A stretch of DNA of 64,000 nucleotides from Blastopirellula sp. J2-11 (GTDB lineage Bacteria > Planctomycetota > Planctomycetia > Pirellulales > Pirellulaceae). The notes under the pieces were generated by a model, which saw nothing but the letters and a program-made list of their open reading frames with translations, did no database searches and was not told the origin of the DNA. Where the stretch lies: positions 4,898,001-4,962,000 of the forward strand of contig NZ_CP097384.1 in NCBI RefSeq assembly GCF_024584705.1. The letters are read 5' to 3'. Shown piece after piece: positions 46,863-54,790 of this stretch. Every line of letters starts with the position of its first letter. Position 1 is the first letter of the stretch. A program made the translations under genes and the position numbers.

Positions 46863-47819
46863 CTACCCGTACCAGGACTGGAACCAGGCGACGTAGTCGC
46901 GGATTCCAGCTTCAATCGGCACCTGCGGTTCATAGTTGAGAAGGCGATGCGCTTTTTGCAAATTGGCGAACGTCACCGGCAGATCTTCAGGCCGTTCTGG
47001 CAATCGCTCGATATTCGCTTTCTTGCCGAACGCATTTTCCAAGAGCGCGATCAGCCCTCGCATCTCGATCGGCTCACTGTGCCCTAGGTTGATCGTTTCG
47101 CCGATCACGTTCTCTGCCGTCAGCGCCGCGATCAGACCATCGCAGATGTCGCTGACATGCGTAAAGTCGCGGCGGATCGTTCCATCGCCAAACAGCGGAA
47201 TCGTCGCGCCGGTATGGATCGCTTTGGCGAAAATCGTCAGCGCCAAGTCAGGGCGAAGCCGCGGCCCATACACGCTGAACGGGCGCAAACAAACGACCGG
47301 GGTTCCATGCAGTTCCGCATAGGTGAGCCCTAACAGTTCGGCCGCACGCTTGGTCGCGCCATAGGGACTTGCCGGCACGCCGTGGGGCGCATCTTCGGCA
47401 AACGGAATCGCAGCGCCGCGGCCATACACGGTCGAAGAAGAGGCCAGCAAGAACCGTTGGACCGGGTGACGGCGAACCGTCTCGAGCAAGTTCAGCGTTC
47501 CGCCGACATTCGTCTGTTGATAAAGCTGCGGCTGAGCGACGCTGACGCGCACGCCTGCGTACGCGCCAAGATGGACGACTGATTGGATCTGGTGCTCGGT
47601 AAACAGACTTTCCATCGCCGCCGGATCGCAAAAATCGGCTTCGATTTGCGTCACGCGCGGCTGATCGTCAAACTGAGCGGCGTTCGCCCGTTTTAGCGCT
47701 GGATCGTAGTAGTCATTGAAATTGTCAAGGCAAATCAGGTCGTCGCTCGATTGCACCAACAAACGCTCGATCAAGTGGCTGCCGATAAATCCGGCCCCGC
47801 CTGTGATTAGAATCGCCAT
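46863..47819 (-). CDS. NAD-dependent nucleotide-sugar epimerase (UDP-glucuronate/UDP-glucose 4-epimerase type)
   Basis: 318 residues from ATG 47819 (a GTG four codons earlier is possible). Extended SDR: Rossmann motif GGAGFIGSHL at 7-16, catalytic Ser in LASSSTVYG (about 125) and YGATK (about 150), and DDFTHVSDICDGL-like segment RRDFTHVSDICDGL near residue 225. LICLDNFNDYYDPALKRAN resembles UDP-glucuronate 4-epimerases. Cytoplasmic supplier of galacturonate or galactose donors for surface polysaccharide. Near a UDP-glucuronate decarboxylase gene, which fits a shared UDP-glucuronate pool. Confidence 0.9.
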   Translation of the reverse strand: MAILITGGAGFIGSHLIERLLVQSSDDLICLDNFNDYYDPALKRANAAQFDDQPRVTQIEADFCDPAAMESLFTEHQIQSVVHLGAYAGVRVSVAQPQLYQQTNVGGTLNLLETVRRHPVQRFLLASSSTVYGRGAAIPFAEDAPHGVPASPYGATKRAAELLGLTYAELHGTPVVCLRPFSVYGPRLRPDLALTIFAKAIHTGATIPLFGDGTIRRDFTHVSDICDGLIAALTAENVIGETINLGHSEPIEMRGLIALLENAFGKKANIERLPERPEDLPVTFANLQKAHRLLNYEPQVPIEAGIRDYVAWFQSWYG

Positions 47820-47936
47820 CCCTGCTATCACTCCTCTCGTATTTACTACAATGAAGTTACTTGGGCCGTCGATCTTGCGTCGGCCCTGCTTCGTCGTATT
47901 CGATTTTTACTTTGATTCTCACAACTTGATGACTGC

Positions 47937-48326
47937 ATGAATCGCCTGGTTGCAGCCCGCTGGTATATTTTAGCCGCTTCGCTGTGGCTGTTGGCTTTCG
48001 TCGCGACGCATTGGCCGGCAGAACGGTTTCCGAAAATCGCCAGCGGCTGGAACCAATGGGACAAAGGAATCCATTTCTTGCTGTTCGCCGTGCTGGCGAT
48101 AATTTTTTCGGTCGTCGCCGCCAAGTTTGGCAAATCTGCGCCTCTGCTGGTCTGGCCGCTGCTCGCTTCCTATGGTTTGTTGGACGAAGTCACGCAGTCA
48201 TTTGTGCCGGGACGAAGTTGCGATGGTCTGGATTGGCTGGCCGATTGTCTGGGCGCGGCGACCGGAGTCGGCGTCTATCTGCTATGGGCTCGGCTGCGCC
48301 CTGCTGAAACGGTTGACGCTCCATAG
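47937..48326 (+). CDS. VanZ-like membrane protein
   Basis: 129 residues with four hydrophobic helices (about 8-24, 45-62, 67-83, 103-120). Family motifs are WDKGIHFLLFAVLA and YGLLDEVTQSFVPGR followed by DWLADCLGAATG, matching the VanZ/phosphotransbutyrylase-like pattern D-K-x-x-H-F and Y-G-x-x-D-E-x-x-Q. Named after a teicoplanin resistance gene, but most members have no known role. Placed between two nucleotide-sugar genes of the opposite strand. Confidence 0.88.
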   Translation: MNRLVAARWYILAASLWLLAFVATHWPAERFPKIASGWNQWDKGIHFLLFAVLAIIFSVVAAKFGKSAPLLVWPLLASYGLLDEVTQSFVPGRSCDGLDWLADCLGAATGVGVYLLWARLRPAETVDAP

Positions 48327-48371
48327 TTGTGTTTCTTGAAGTTAACCTTGGGAAATCTGGCTGGCATTTCT

Positions 48372-48524
48372 CTTCGTAGCCCGACGCGCGAGTATTTGAA
48401 GCTGCGCTATTTTGAATCCATCGAACACTAGCCCGCCAGCGCGAGCGAGGGAATACGGCTCGCCACTTCAATCCGTGTTAGGATCGCCAACTCTATTCCC
48501 TCGCTCGCGCTTCGGACTACGAAG
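48372..48524. repeat. MITE-like element, family R3
   Basis: A 153-bp element with terminal inverted repeats of 21 bases, 19 of which match (CTTCGTAGCCCGACGCGC... at 48372-48392 against ...GCGCTTCGGACTACGAAG at 48504-48524). An inner hairpin uses GCGCGAGCGAGGGAATA / TATTCCCTCGCTCGCGC. Located between convergent vanZ-like and uxs genes. Confidence 0.85.
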
Positions 48525-48579
48525 AATAATAGGCGTCTGCGATTTCAAATGGCGTAACGTCCCAAGCAGTCATACAACC

Positions 48580-49557
48580 TTAATCGTGATTGGGCGTCGG
48601 AGCTCGATAGTGCGACATGTCGATGTTGCGAAACCATTCGATCGTCGCTTTGAGTCCTGCTTCTAATTCGATTTTTGGTTCCCAGTCCAATTTCTCTTTC
48701 GCCAACGTGATGTCAGGCTGACGTTGCAACGGATCATCTTCGGGCAACGGCTTATGCACGAATTTTGATTTCGAGCCTGTATATTTCACAACTAACTCCG
48801 CCAATTGGCGAATCGTAAATTCGTGCGGATTGCCGATGTTCACCGGACCAATAAAACTGCCGTCGCAGTCCATCATCCGAATCATCGCTTCGACCAGGTC
48901 GTCTCGATAGCAAAACGAACGCGTCTGACTGCCGTCGCCGTACAAGGTGATCGGTTCGTCGTTGATCGCCTGGCGGATGAAATTGGAAACGACGCGTCCA
49001 TCGTAAGGATGCATGCGCGGTCCATAGGTATTGAAGATGCGAACGATCTTGATCTCCACCCGATTCGAGCGGTGATAATCCATAAAGAGCGTTTCCGCGA
49101 CCCGCTTTCCTTCGTCATAGCAAGCGCGCGGTCCGATCGGATTGACGTTGCCGCGATACGACTCTGGCTGCGGATGAATCTCTGGGTCGCCGTAGACTTC
49201 GCTGGTCGACGCTTGCAACACGCGTGCTCGGCACCGTTTGGCTATGCCTAGCACGTTGATCGCCCCCATGACCGAAGTCTTGGTCGTCTTGATCGGGTTG
49301 TATTGATAATGTCCCGGAGCGGCCGGGCAAGCGAGATTGTAGATCTCGTCAACTTCCAGCCAAACCGGCATCGTGATATCGTGCCGAATGAACTCGAAGT
49401 TGTGAAAATCGAGCAACCGTTCGATGTTCGATTTTTGGCTAGTGAAGAAGTTGTCGAGACAGATCACGTCATGTCCCGCTTCGACGAGTCGTTCGCATAA
49501 ATGCGAACCGAGAAACCCGGCGCCTCCCGTTACTAGGATTCGCTTAATATGCGACAC
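48580..49557 (-). CDS. uxs: UDP-glucuronate decarboxylase (UDP-xylose synthase)
   Basis: 325 residues from GTG 49557, preceded by GAGGAG. Extended SDR with [10 protein letters not shown] at 11-20, active-site [10 protein letters not shown] and YDEGK (about 147). The string [20 protein letters not shown] is the hallmark of UDP-glucuronate decarboxylases. It converts UDP-glucuronate to UDP-xylose with NAD+ recycling. Divergent from the ATL-EndoV gene with only 71 bases between start codons. With the epimerase it uses UDP-glucuronate; no UDP-glucose dehydrogenase gene is in the window. Confidence 0.94.
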   Translation of the reverse strand: MSHIKRILVTGGAGFLGSHLCERLVEAGHDVICLDNFFTSQKSNIERLLDFHNFEFIRHDITMPVWLEVDEIYNLACPAAPGHYQYNPIKTTKTSVMGAINVLGIAKRCRARVLQASTSEVYGDPEIHPQPESYRGNVNPIGPRACYDEGKRVAETLFMDYHRSNRVEIKIVRIFNTYGPRMHPYDGRVVSNFIRQAINDEPITLYGDGSQTRSFCYRDDLVEAMIRMMDCDGSFIGPVNIGNPHEFTIRQLAELVVKYTGSKSKFVHKPLPEDDPLQRQPDITLAKEKLDWEPKIELEAGLKATIEWFRNIDMSHYRAPTPNHD

Positions 49558-49628
49558 GCCGATTTCTCCTCAGAGGTAAGCTGGCAGTTCATGGTGAAAA
49601 GTCCTCGTACAAATTATCGAAATCCAGC

Positions 49629-50690
49629 GTGTGGGAACAAGCCGTGACTGACTTTTGGCGACTCGAACAGCAAATCCATGCTCGTTTGCCTGATTTGCCG
49701 GTCGAATTGCAACAACGAATCTCTCAAATTCCCCCCGGCAAAGTCGCCACCTATGGGCGAATCGCCCAATCGCTCGGCGATCGCCTGGCGAGTCGCTGGA
49801 TCGGCGAATGGCTGCTCCACTCCCCCCTTGCGACCACAATCGCCGCACATCGCGTCGTACGAGCAGCAGGCGAACTGGGACTCTTTCATACCGGCAGCAC
49901 CGTCGACAAGCGACGCTTGTTAGCGGCCGAGGGCGTTGCCGTCGGCAACGATCGTGTCGATTTGTCGAAATATGAATTTGCGGATTTCACCGGCGCCGCG
50001 CCGCTGACCGAACTTCGCGATTGGCAAAACGAACTCGCCGCCCAAAATCGCTTGAACTCGCTGACGCGGAAGCCAGAGCTCGTCGCGGGACTCGACGTTT
50101 CATATCACGGCGGCGAGGGAGTCGTCGCCTATGTGCTGTTCGACTACGACTCGCGTGAAGTTGTCTGGTCGCATTGCGTGCGGCGAACCGTTTTCTTTCC
50201 TTATATAACGTCTTATCTTTCGTACCGCGAATTGCCATTGCAGATGGCCGTGCTGGCGGAAGCAGCGCAAGCAGATCGTTTGGCCGACGTCCTGCTGGTC
50301 GATGGCAGCGGCGTTCTTCATCCTCGCCGCTGCGGTATCGCCAGCATGCTATCGGCGCTCACCGGACTTCCCACGATCGGCGTCACCAAAAAGCATCTCT
50401 GTGGGTCATTCTCTTCCAACGATCTGTCGACCGAGCATTTTTGTCATCTGCATGTCGAAAGTGAGCAGGGCCCCACTAAGTTGGGCGCGGCGATCTTACC
50501 AACCAAGAAAACCAAGCGGCCGATCTTTGTGTCGCCCGGCGGAAACGTCGACTTCGACGACGCTGAAACAATCTGCGCTCATTTCATGGTCGGCAAACGT
50601 CTGCCAACGCCGATTGCTGCGGCCGATCGACAGAGTCGACAAGCCGCTAGCGGCGAAACGAATCGGGGTGGACGAGCGAGCGAACAATAA
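49629..50690 (+). CDS. Alkyltransferase-like (Cys-less) domain fused to endonuclease V
   Basis: 353 residues from GTG 49629. Residues about 25-105 are the DNA-binding domain of O6-alkylguanine alkyltransferases: ISQIPPGKVATYGRIAQSLG with Tyr42, a candidate arginine finger Arg56 (ASRWIG), and PLATTIAAHRVVRAAG, in which the PCHR active-site motif is A72-A73-H74-R75, so the acceptor Cys is Ala73. Residues about 125-335 are endonuclease V: GLDVSYHGG (Asp156), PYITSYLSYRE (Glu201), LLVDGSGVLHPRRCG (Asp225), PTIGVTKKHLCGS. The nuclease cuts near deaminated bases such as inosine. An active AGT-EndoV fusion is known from the archaeon Ferroplasma; the Cys-to-Ala domain makes this one an ATL-type sensor. 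The C-terminal ~20 residues are polar and disordered. Confidence 0.92.
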   Translation: MWEQAVTDFWRLEQQIHARLPDLPVELQQRISQIPPGKVATYGRIAQSLGDRLASRWIGEWLLHSPLATTIAAHRVVRAAGELGLFHTGSTVDKRRLLAAEGVAVGNDRVDLSKYEFADFTGAAPLTELRDWQNELAAQNRLNSLTRKPELVAGLDVSYHGGEGVVAYVLFDYDSREVVWSHCVRRTVFFPYITSYLSYRELPLQMAVLAEAAQADRLADVLLVDGSGVLHPRRCGIASMLSALTGLPTIGVTKKHLCGSFSSNDLSTEHFCHLHVESEQGPTKLGAAILPTKKTKRPIFVSPGGNVDFDDAETICAHFMVGKRLPTPIAAADRQSRQAASGETNRGGRASEQ

Positions 50691-50746
50691 AGTAGTCTCC
50701 GCGACGATTTCGCTTCGCCGAAGTTCTACTTTCTGAGGAATGAACC

Positions 50747-51493
50747 ATGCTGCGTCTTTGGCTTGTGCTCGCTATCAGCGTCCTGATCACGAGCGCCCTA
50801 TCCGCCGCCGATTTTCAGGTCACCAACACGATCTTTGTCGGTGGGCAGAACCAACCGGTCTCGACCACGCAGACCATCTTTAAAGACAATGTCGTCTTTG
50901 ATCACTCGATGGGGCAATCCAGTCAGGCGATGATCATTGACTTCGACGCGAATCGAATCACGCTGCTAGACCCAGAGCGCAAATGCCAGCTTTCGCTCGA
51001 CATTCGGCGGATCATCGAAATGTCGACCTTTCTGCGAACCAACGGAGACTTCAAGACGCCGCTGTTGCAATTTTGCAACAATCCCGATTTCAAGCTCCAA
51101 GTCGAACCGCAAAACAATCGGATCCTCTTCACAGGCAATCCGATCAGCTATGACCTGACCACCCAGCCGATCGCCGACAAACGCGTGGTGGAAGACTACG
51201 CACGCTTTTGCGATTGGTCGGCGGATATCAACTTTACCTGTGCCGCCGGATTTCCCTCGCAAGCGCGCAAAGTGGTCAACGGCTACTTTGGAGAGAATAG
51301 CGTCCTGCCAAAAGAAATCCGCCGCGTGATTCGCAACGGCAATCCGGCCCAAAACCAGACGGTCCGCAGCCAGCACGTCTATCGCTGGATTCTCAACCAG
51401 ACCGATCTGGTGACCGTGCAGAAATTGCGTGACCAGCAGGCCGACTTTGCTCAGGTGACGCCAGAAGAGTGGATAAAAGGACAAGCGAAGTAG
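50747..51493 (+). CDS. Secreted protein of unknown function
   Basis: 248 residues, GAGGAA before ATG. The signal peptide is MLRLWLVLAISVLITSALSA. The mature protein has beta-rich segments (FQVTNTIFVGGQNQPVSTTQ, QAMIIDFDANRITLLDPERK, LQVEPQNNRILFTGNP) followed by a helical half with VVEDYARFCDWSADINF and a C-terminal HVYRWILNQTDLVTVQKLRD. Four Cys could form disulfides. I do not recognise it. It lies 56 bases after the ATL-EndoV gene and 71 bases before the DUF6807 gene, all on the same strand. Confidence 0.75.
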   Translation: MLRLWLVLAISVLITSALSAADFQVTNTIFVGGQNQPVSTTQTIFKDNVVFDHSMGQSSQAMIIDFDANRITLLDPERKCQLSLDIRRIIEMSTFLRTNGDFKTPLLQFCNNPDFKLQVEPQNNRILFTGNPISYDLTTQPIADKRVVEDYARFCDWSADINFTCAAGFPSQARKVVNGYFGENSVLPKEIRRVIRNGNPAQNQTVRSQHVYRWILNQTDLVTVQKLRDQQADFAQVTPEEWIKGQAK

Positions 51494-51564
51494 CACGACG
51501 AATTGCTAGCGATTAGGATAGAGGGCAGTCTGTAGTTATCCCGCCTACCTAGGAACTGCCCGCC

Positions 51565-52512
51565 ATGAATCGCTTGCTTGCTATGTTGGCCCTACTGGCC
51601 GCACCCCTGATCGCTTCCTCTGCTCTTTCTGCCGAAGTCACCGTCCGCGAAACGAAGGATGGCGCCGAAGTCTTGATCGACGGCGAACTCTTTACTCGCT
51701 ACCTGAAAAAGTCAGGCGCCAAGCCGATTCTCTACCCGATTATCGGCCCAGGCGAGATGCCCATGACTCGCAACTATCCGATGACCGCTGCGACGGCGGA
51801 TGAGAAGAACGACCACATCCACCATCGCTCTTTTTGGTTTACCCATGGCGTCGTCAACGATAGCGACTTTTGGGCCGAGACCGGCGACAAGCTGGGCACC
51901 ACCGAACATCGCGAGTTCAAGAAGCTCGCAAGCGGTGACGAAGGAGTGATCGTCGCCGCCAGCGACTGGGTCGATCACAACGGCAAGACCATCTTGAACG
52001 ATGTGCGGACCTACAAGTTTGGAGTCCTCGGCGATGCTCGCTATATCGATCTCGACGTCAAGCTGACCGCAACCGACGCTCCGGTCAAATTCGGCGATAC
52101 GAAAGAAGGCTCGTTCGGCATCCGCGTCCCCGGCACGATGAAAGTAGAAGCCCACAAAGGAGGCGAGATCGTCAACAGTCACGGCGATAAAGACCTGAAA
52201 GCGTGGGGCAAGCAAGCCCCGTGGGTCGACTATCACGGACCGGTTGGCGACAAACAGGGGGGAATCGCCATTATGGAACATCCGAGCAGCTTCCATGCTC
52301 CCACCTATTGGCACGTTCGCACCTACGGACTGTTCGCCGCGAACCCGTTTGGCGTGCATGATTTCGAGAAAGACAAGTCGCTGGACGGCTCCTACACGCT
52401 TCCGGCAGGCGAATCGATCGAGTTCTCGTATCGCGTGCTGCTGCACGCAGGGGACGAAAAGGAGGCCGATATAGCTGGCGCTTTCAAGAGCTATCAAGCC
52501 ACGAAACAGTAA
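51565..52512 (+). CDS. Secreted DUF6807 family protein (often annotated 'PmoA family')
   Basis: 315 residues with a signal peptide ending near ALSA. Family strings: LFTRYLKKSGAKPILYPIIGPGEMPMTRNYPM, DHIHHRSFWFTHGVVNDSDFW and a C-terminal PSSFHAPTYWHVRTYGLFAANPFG. The family is widespread in planctomycetes and is labelled methane oxygenase PmoA in databases, but it is unrelated to particulate methane monooxygenase. The fold is predicted to be beta-rich, with conserved His suggesting a sugar- or metal-related role. A strong terminator follows. Confidence 0.9.
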   Translation: MNRLLAMLALLAAPLIASSALSAEVTVRETKDGAEVLIDGELFTRYLKKSGAKPILYPIIGPGEMPMTRNYPMTAATADEKNDHIHHRSFWFTHGVVNDSDFWAETGDKLGTTEHREFKKLASGDEGVIVAASDWVDHNGKTILNDVRTYKFGVLGDARYIDLDVKLTATDAPVKFGDTKEGSFGIRVPGTMKVEAHKGGEIVNSHGDKDLKAWGKQAPWVDYHGPVGDKQGGIAIMEHPSSFHAPTYWHVRTYGLFAANPFGVHDFEKDKSLDGSYTLPAGESIEFSYRVLLHAGDEKEADIAGAFKSYQATKQ

Positions 52513-52543
52513 GCCAAGCAGCTTCAATCTTTAGACATTCTCC

Positions 52544-52575
52544 AAGCTCTACGAGAGAAAACTCGTAGAGCTTTT
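52544..52575 (+). terminator. Intrinsic terminator of the DUF6807 gene
   Basis: A 12-bp stem (AAGCTCTACGAG / CTCGTAGAGCTT) with a 6-base loop and a following short T-run. Confidence 0.85.
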
Positions 52576-52746
52576 GCTTGCGCTGAAGAACCTTAAAAAA
52601 CATCCAAACTACCGAGCCTTCCTCGTAAAACTTCACACCCCAGTCTGCCGATAGTTACCTGTATGACCAAGCCTCCCAATCATCCCAGTCATCGTCTTTT
52701 GCATATCGACGTCAGATGATGGCCTCGCTAGGAGTTGATATTCCAC

Positions 52747-53040
52747 ATGAGTAATGCGTTCCCGTGTTTTACGCGTTTGGAACATCTCCGTCAGTACGTT
52801 TATGAAATGCTTTGCCAACAGGAAAACCTTGAACCCAGCGTCTTCCCAATGACCGAACGCGTGCTTGTCCGCTCCGGCGATCCTTGTGGAATCTATTTCT
52901 GCTTACATGGACCGCGTAGCGTCAAATGCACGGCGATTTGGGAAACCGAGACCAATTCGATTTTGTTCTATGGTTCCAGCGGCGAACGATTTCTGCGAAC
53001 TCACCTGACGGCGGCGCCTGCGCTGCAAAATGCTGCTTAA
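52747..53040 (+). CDS. Small soluble protein upstream of csrA, unknown function
   Basis: 97 residues from ATG 52747, with AGGAG 12 bases upstream. Composition is that of a folded cytoplasmic protein: helical first half (FTRLEHLRQYVYEMLCQQENLEPSVFPM), then strands (RVLVRSGDPCGIYFCLHGPR, KCTAIWETETNSILFYGSSG). Four Cys, no signal peptide or membrane helix. Not recognised. It precedes csrA by 110 bases on the same strand, but csrA has its own promoter candidate. Confidence 0.6.
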   Translation: MSNAFPCFTRLEHLRQYVYEMLCQQENLEPSVFPMTERVLVRSGDPCGIYFCLHGPRSVKCTAIWETETNSILFYGSSGERFLRTHLTAAPALQNAA

Positions 53041-53075
53041 GAAACAGGGCTTAAAGTCAACGCAGTCGAAAACTC

Positions 53076-53108
53076 TTGACAAAAGCTCTGAACTACAGAC
53101 ACTATACA
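53076..53108 (+). promoter_or_regulatory. Candidate promoter of csrA
   Basis: A perfect TTGACA at 53076-53081 and TATACA at 53103-53108. The 21-base spacing is long; CACTAT at 18 bases is an alternative -10 box. Pattern match only. Confidence 0.35.
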
Positions 53109-53150
53109 TTTGAACACACAACCACCTGACACCTTAGAAGGCTCTAGATA

Positions 53151-53336
53151 ATGTTGGTACTGTCTCGCAAGGAAGGCGAACGGCTGAAACTAGGCGATTC
53201 AATCGTCATCACCGTGGTAAAAGTAGCAGGAGACAAGGTTCGCCTTGGAATCGAAGCTCCGCCCAACGTCCTGGTGCTACGCGATGAACTCGAGTTACAC
53301 GAGGAAGTCGCCGAAGCGATTGCTCCGGCCGCCTAG
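53151..53336 (+). CDS. csrA: Carbon storage regulator
   Basis: 61 residues, normal length. It starts MLVLSRKEGERLKLGDSIVI and continues VKVAGDKVRLGIEAP with the RNA-binding GIEAPxxVxVxRxEL pattern (NVLVLRDELELHEEV). It is a dimeric RNA-binding protein that blocks or stabilises mRNAs at GGA motifs. No flagellar or fliW genes adjoin it, unlike the arrangement common in other phyla. A hairpin follows the gene. Confidence 0.96.
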   Translation: MLVLSRKEGERLKLGDSIVITVVKVAGDKVRLGIEAPPNVLVLRDELELHEEVAEAIAPAA

Positions 53337-53371
53337 GACCGGCGTTGTTCGGAGAAAGAGAATCTTGTCGC

Positions 53372-53399
53372 CATCGACGAATCGCCTGATTCGTCGATG
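53372..53399 (+). other. Perfect hairpin after csrA
   Basis: A 12-bp stem (CATCGACGAATC / GATTCGTCGATG) with a 4-base loop, 36 bases after the csrA stop. There is no T-run, so it is a weak or Rho-type end, or an mRNA-stabilising element. Confidence 0.6.
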
Positions 53400-53474
53400 C
53401 TGGGCCTAGAGTTCAGAATGCGACCAGGCACGCAGAAATCGCTTGCCCCATGGGATTCGGAGCGTTGCGCGCAT

Positions 53475-53504
53475 AAAAAAGGGCGCTCGAATAAAACGGC
53501 GCCC
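53475..53504 (-). terminator. Intrinsic terminator of the 74-residue gene
   Basis: On the minus strand a GGGCGCC / GCGCCC stem with an ~11-base loop is followed by six T, starting 30 bases after the stop at 53534. Confidence 0.8.
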
Positions 53505-53533
53505 ATGCAGTCCTAATTGTTCGCTCCAGCCGC

Positions 53534-53758
53534 TTATTCGCGGGGGCGAATCGCTCCGGTCAAGCCAGAGTAATCGCAGCGATCATCTGAGTGCCATAGG
53601 GGCAAACCCAGTTCCACGCGGCGACGCAGGGTATCGATCTTTTCGGCAGATCCCGCCGGGGCGCTGGTCGCCGCAAATTCTTCCGAAGCATCCGGGACGA
53701 AGTCCTCGTCATGGCCATACTTCAGGATCGCGTCGAAAACGTTACGAATTTTCTGCAT
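53534..53758 (-). CDS. Short planctomycete-type protein, unknown function
   Basis: 74 residues from ATG 53758, preceded by GGAGGAAG. Longer starts in the same frame would add basic, random-looking sequence. The N-terminal half is acidic (KYGHDEDFVPDASEEF). The C-terminal half, EKIDTLRRRVELGLPLWHSD followed by DRCDYSGLTGAIRP, looks strongly constrained and resembles a motif I associate with small planctomycete proteins. Own promoter, structured leader and terminator are all visible, so it is expressed on its own. Confidence 0.75.
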   Translation of the reverse strand: MQKIRNVFDAILKYGHDEDFVPDASEEFAATSAPAGSAEKIDTLRRRVELGLPLWHSDDRCDYSGLTGAIRPRE

Positions 53759-53998
53759 CGAACTAACACTTCCTCCAAACAACACGGGGCCTCGTTTCCC
53801 TACTCCAGGTAACGAGGGAGGCTCGCGCGTACGGCGAACCCAACCTATCACTAACTCGGCAAAACACGGCTTTCGCTCCATTCCAGTCGAGCGATTCCGC
53901 AGAAAATACGCCTTCTTTTTCCGAAGGCGTACACCTCGTCGTCTGAACTTCCGTGGGTTGACGATTGACACCCTGTGGGCGTCTCGAAGGAGCGTTAC
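53759..53998 (-). other. Structured ~235-nt 5' leader of the 74-residue gene
   Basis: Two hairpins can be read on the minus strand: TACGCCTTC paired with GAAGGCGTA (about 53907-53932), followed by TTTTC, and CCTCGTTACC paired with GGGAAACGAGG (about 53791-53818). The first resembles an attenuator. No RNA family recognised. The remaining part of the gap, 54027-54304, holds no supported feature other than the binding site of yjbQ (GAGGACC). Confidence 0.4.
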
Positions 53999-54026
53999 AT
54001 TATTTACGCAAGGGGTGCAGTGTCAA
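53999..54026 (-). promoter_or_regulatory. Candidate sigma70-type promoter for the 74-residue gene
   Basis: On the minus strand TTGACA (54026-54021), a 16-base spacer and AATAAT (54004-53999). It overlaps an inverted repeat, ATTGACAC at 53964-53971 and GTGTCAAT at 54020-54027, which may be an operator-like symmetry. Confidence 0.55.
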
Positions 54027-54304
54027 TAGATTTTATAAGAGGATCGGCAACCCGCAGTTTTGCACGTAAGTTTTGACTTTTCAAACACTTCCGTTTCATG
54101 CGCAGAACCGCAAGCCGAAAGTCTCCCCCTTGTGTCAAGGAGGTCAACTCACTACCCCTTCACTCCTTTTTATGGAACCATAACTTACCTACCGCTTCCT
54201 TTTTCGACTTATCTGGATCTCCGGATCAGGGGATACTAGCAATGCTTGTCGATCCTGCGGCTGACCCCGGCCGCTAGCAGATTATTTTCTTTGAGGACCT
54301 CTTC

Positions 54305-54724
54305 ATGCCCTGGATTCAACGGACAATTACCTTGCCGGCGATGTCGCGCGGGTTCCATTTGATCACGCGAAACGTCGTGGAAACGCTTCCGCAAATGTCG
54401 TCGATTCAGGTCGGCTTGCTGCATGTCTTCATCCAGCACACCTCGGCGTCGCTCACGATCAACGAAAACGCCGACCCCGACGTCCGCACCGATCTCGAGA
54501 TGGCCTTTTCAAAAATCGCGCCCGAAAGCTTTCCGTATGTACATACGTTGGAAGGCCCCGACGACATGCCGGCCCACATTAAAGCCGCAATGCTCGGCAG
54601 CAGCGTCACCATTCCAGTGACCAGCGGTAGGCTGGCGCTGGGAACCTGGCAGGGAATTTACCTGTGCGAGCACCGCGATCGCGGGGGAAGTCGGCGTTTG
54701 GTGGTGACGCTGCAAGGAGAGTAG
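54305..54724 (+). CDS. yjbQ: YjbQ / UPF0047 family protein
   Basis: 139 residues, normal length, with GAGGACC before ATG. Family motifs: GLLHVFIQHTSASLTINENADPDVRTDLE (conserved His and Asn), DDMPAHIKAAMLGSSVTIPV and LGTWQGIYLCEHRDRGG. E. coli YjbQ has weak thiamine phosphate synthase activity, which gave the family its current name, but the true role is not settled. Soluble trimeric beta-barrel-type protein. Convergent with the beta-helix gene. Confidence 0.93.
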   Translation: MPWIQRTITLPAMSRGFHLITRNVVETLPQMSSIQVGLLHVFIQHTSASLTINENADPDVRTDLEMAFSKIAPESFPYVHTLEGPDDMPAHIKAAMLGSSVTIPVTSGRLALGTWQGIYLCEHRDRGGSRRLVVTLQGE

Positions 54725-54790
54725 TCGCCGTCGATAGCCAACGCCCCAGGGCTTGGCGCCAAGCACTAGGTCCGGATCGTCGATTGTCAG

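Noticed and set aside
52735-52746. TTG start for the small gene before csrA
   Set aside because: It would directly abut the AGGAG and leave no spacing; the ATG at 52747 is preferred.
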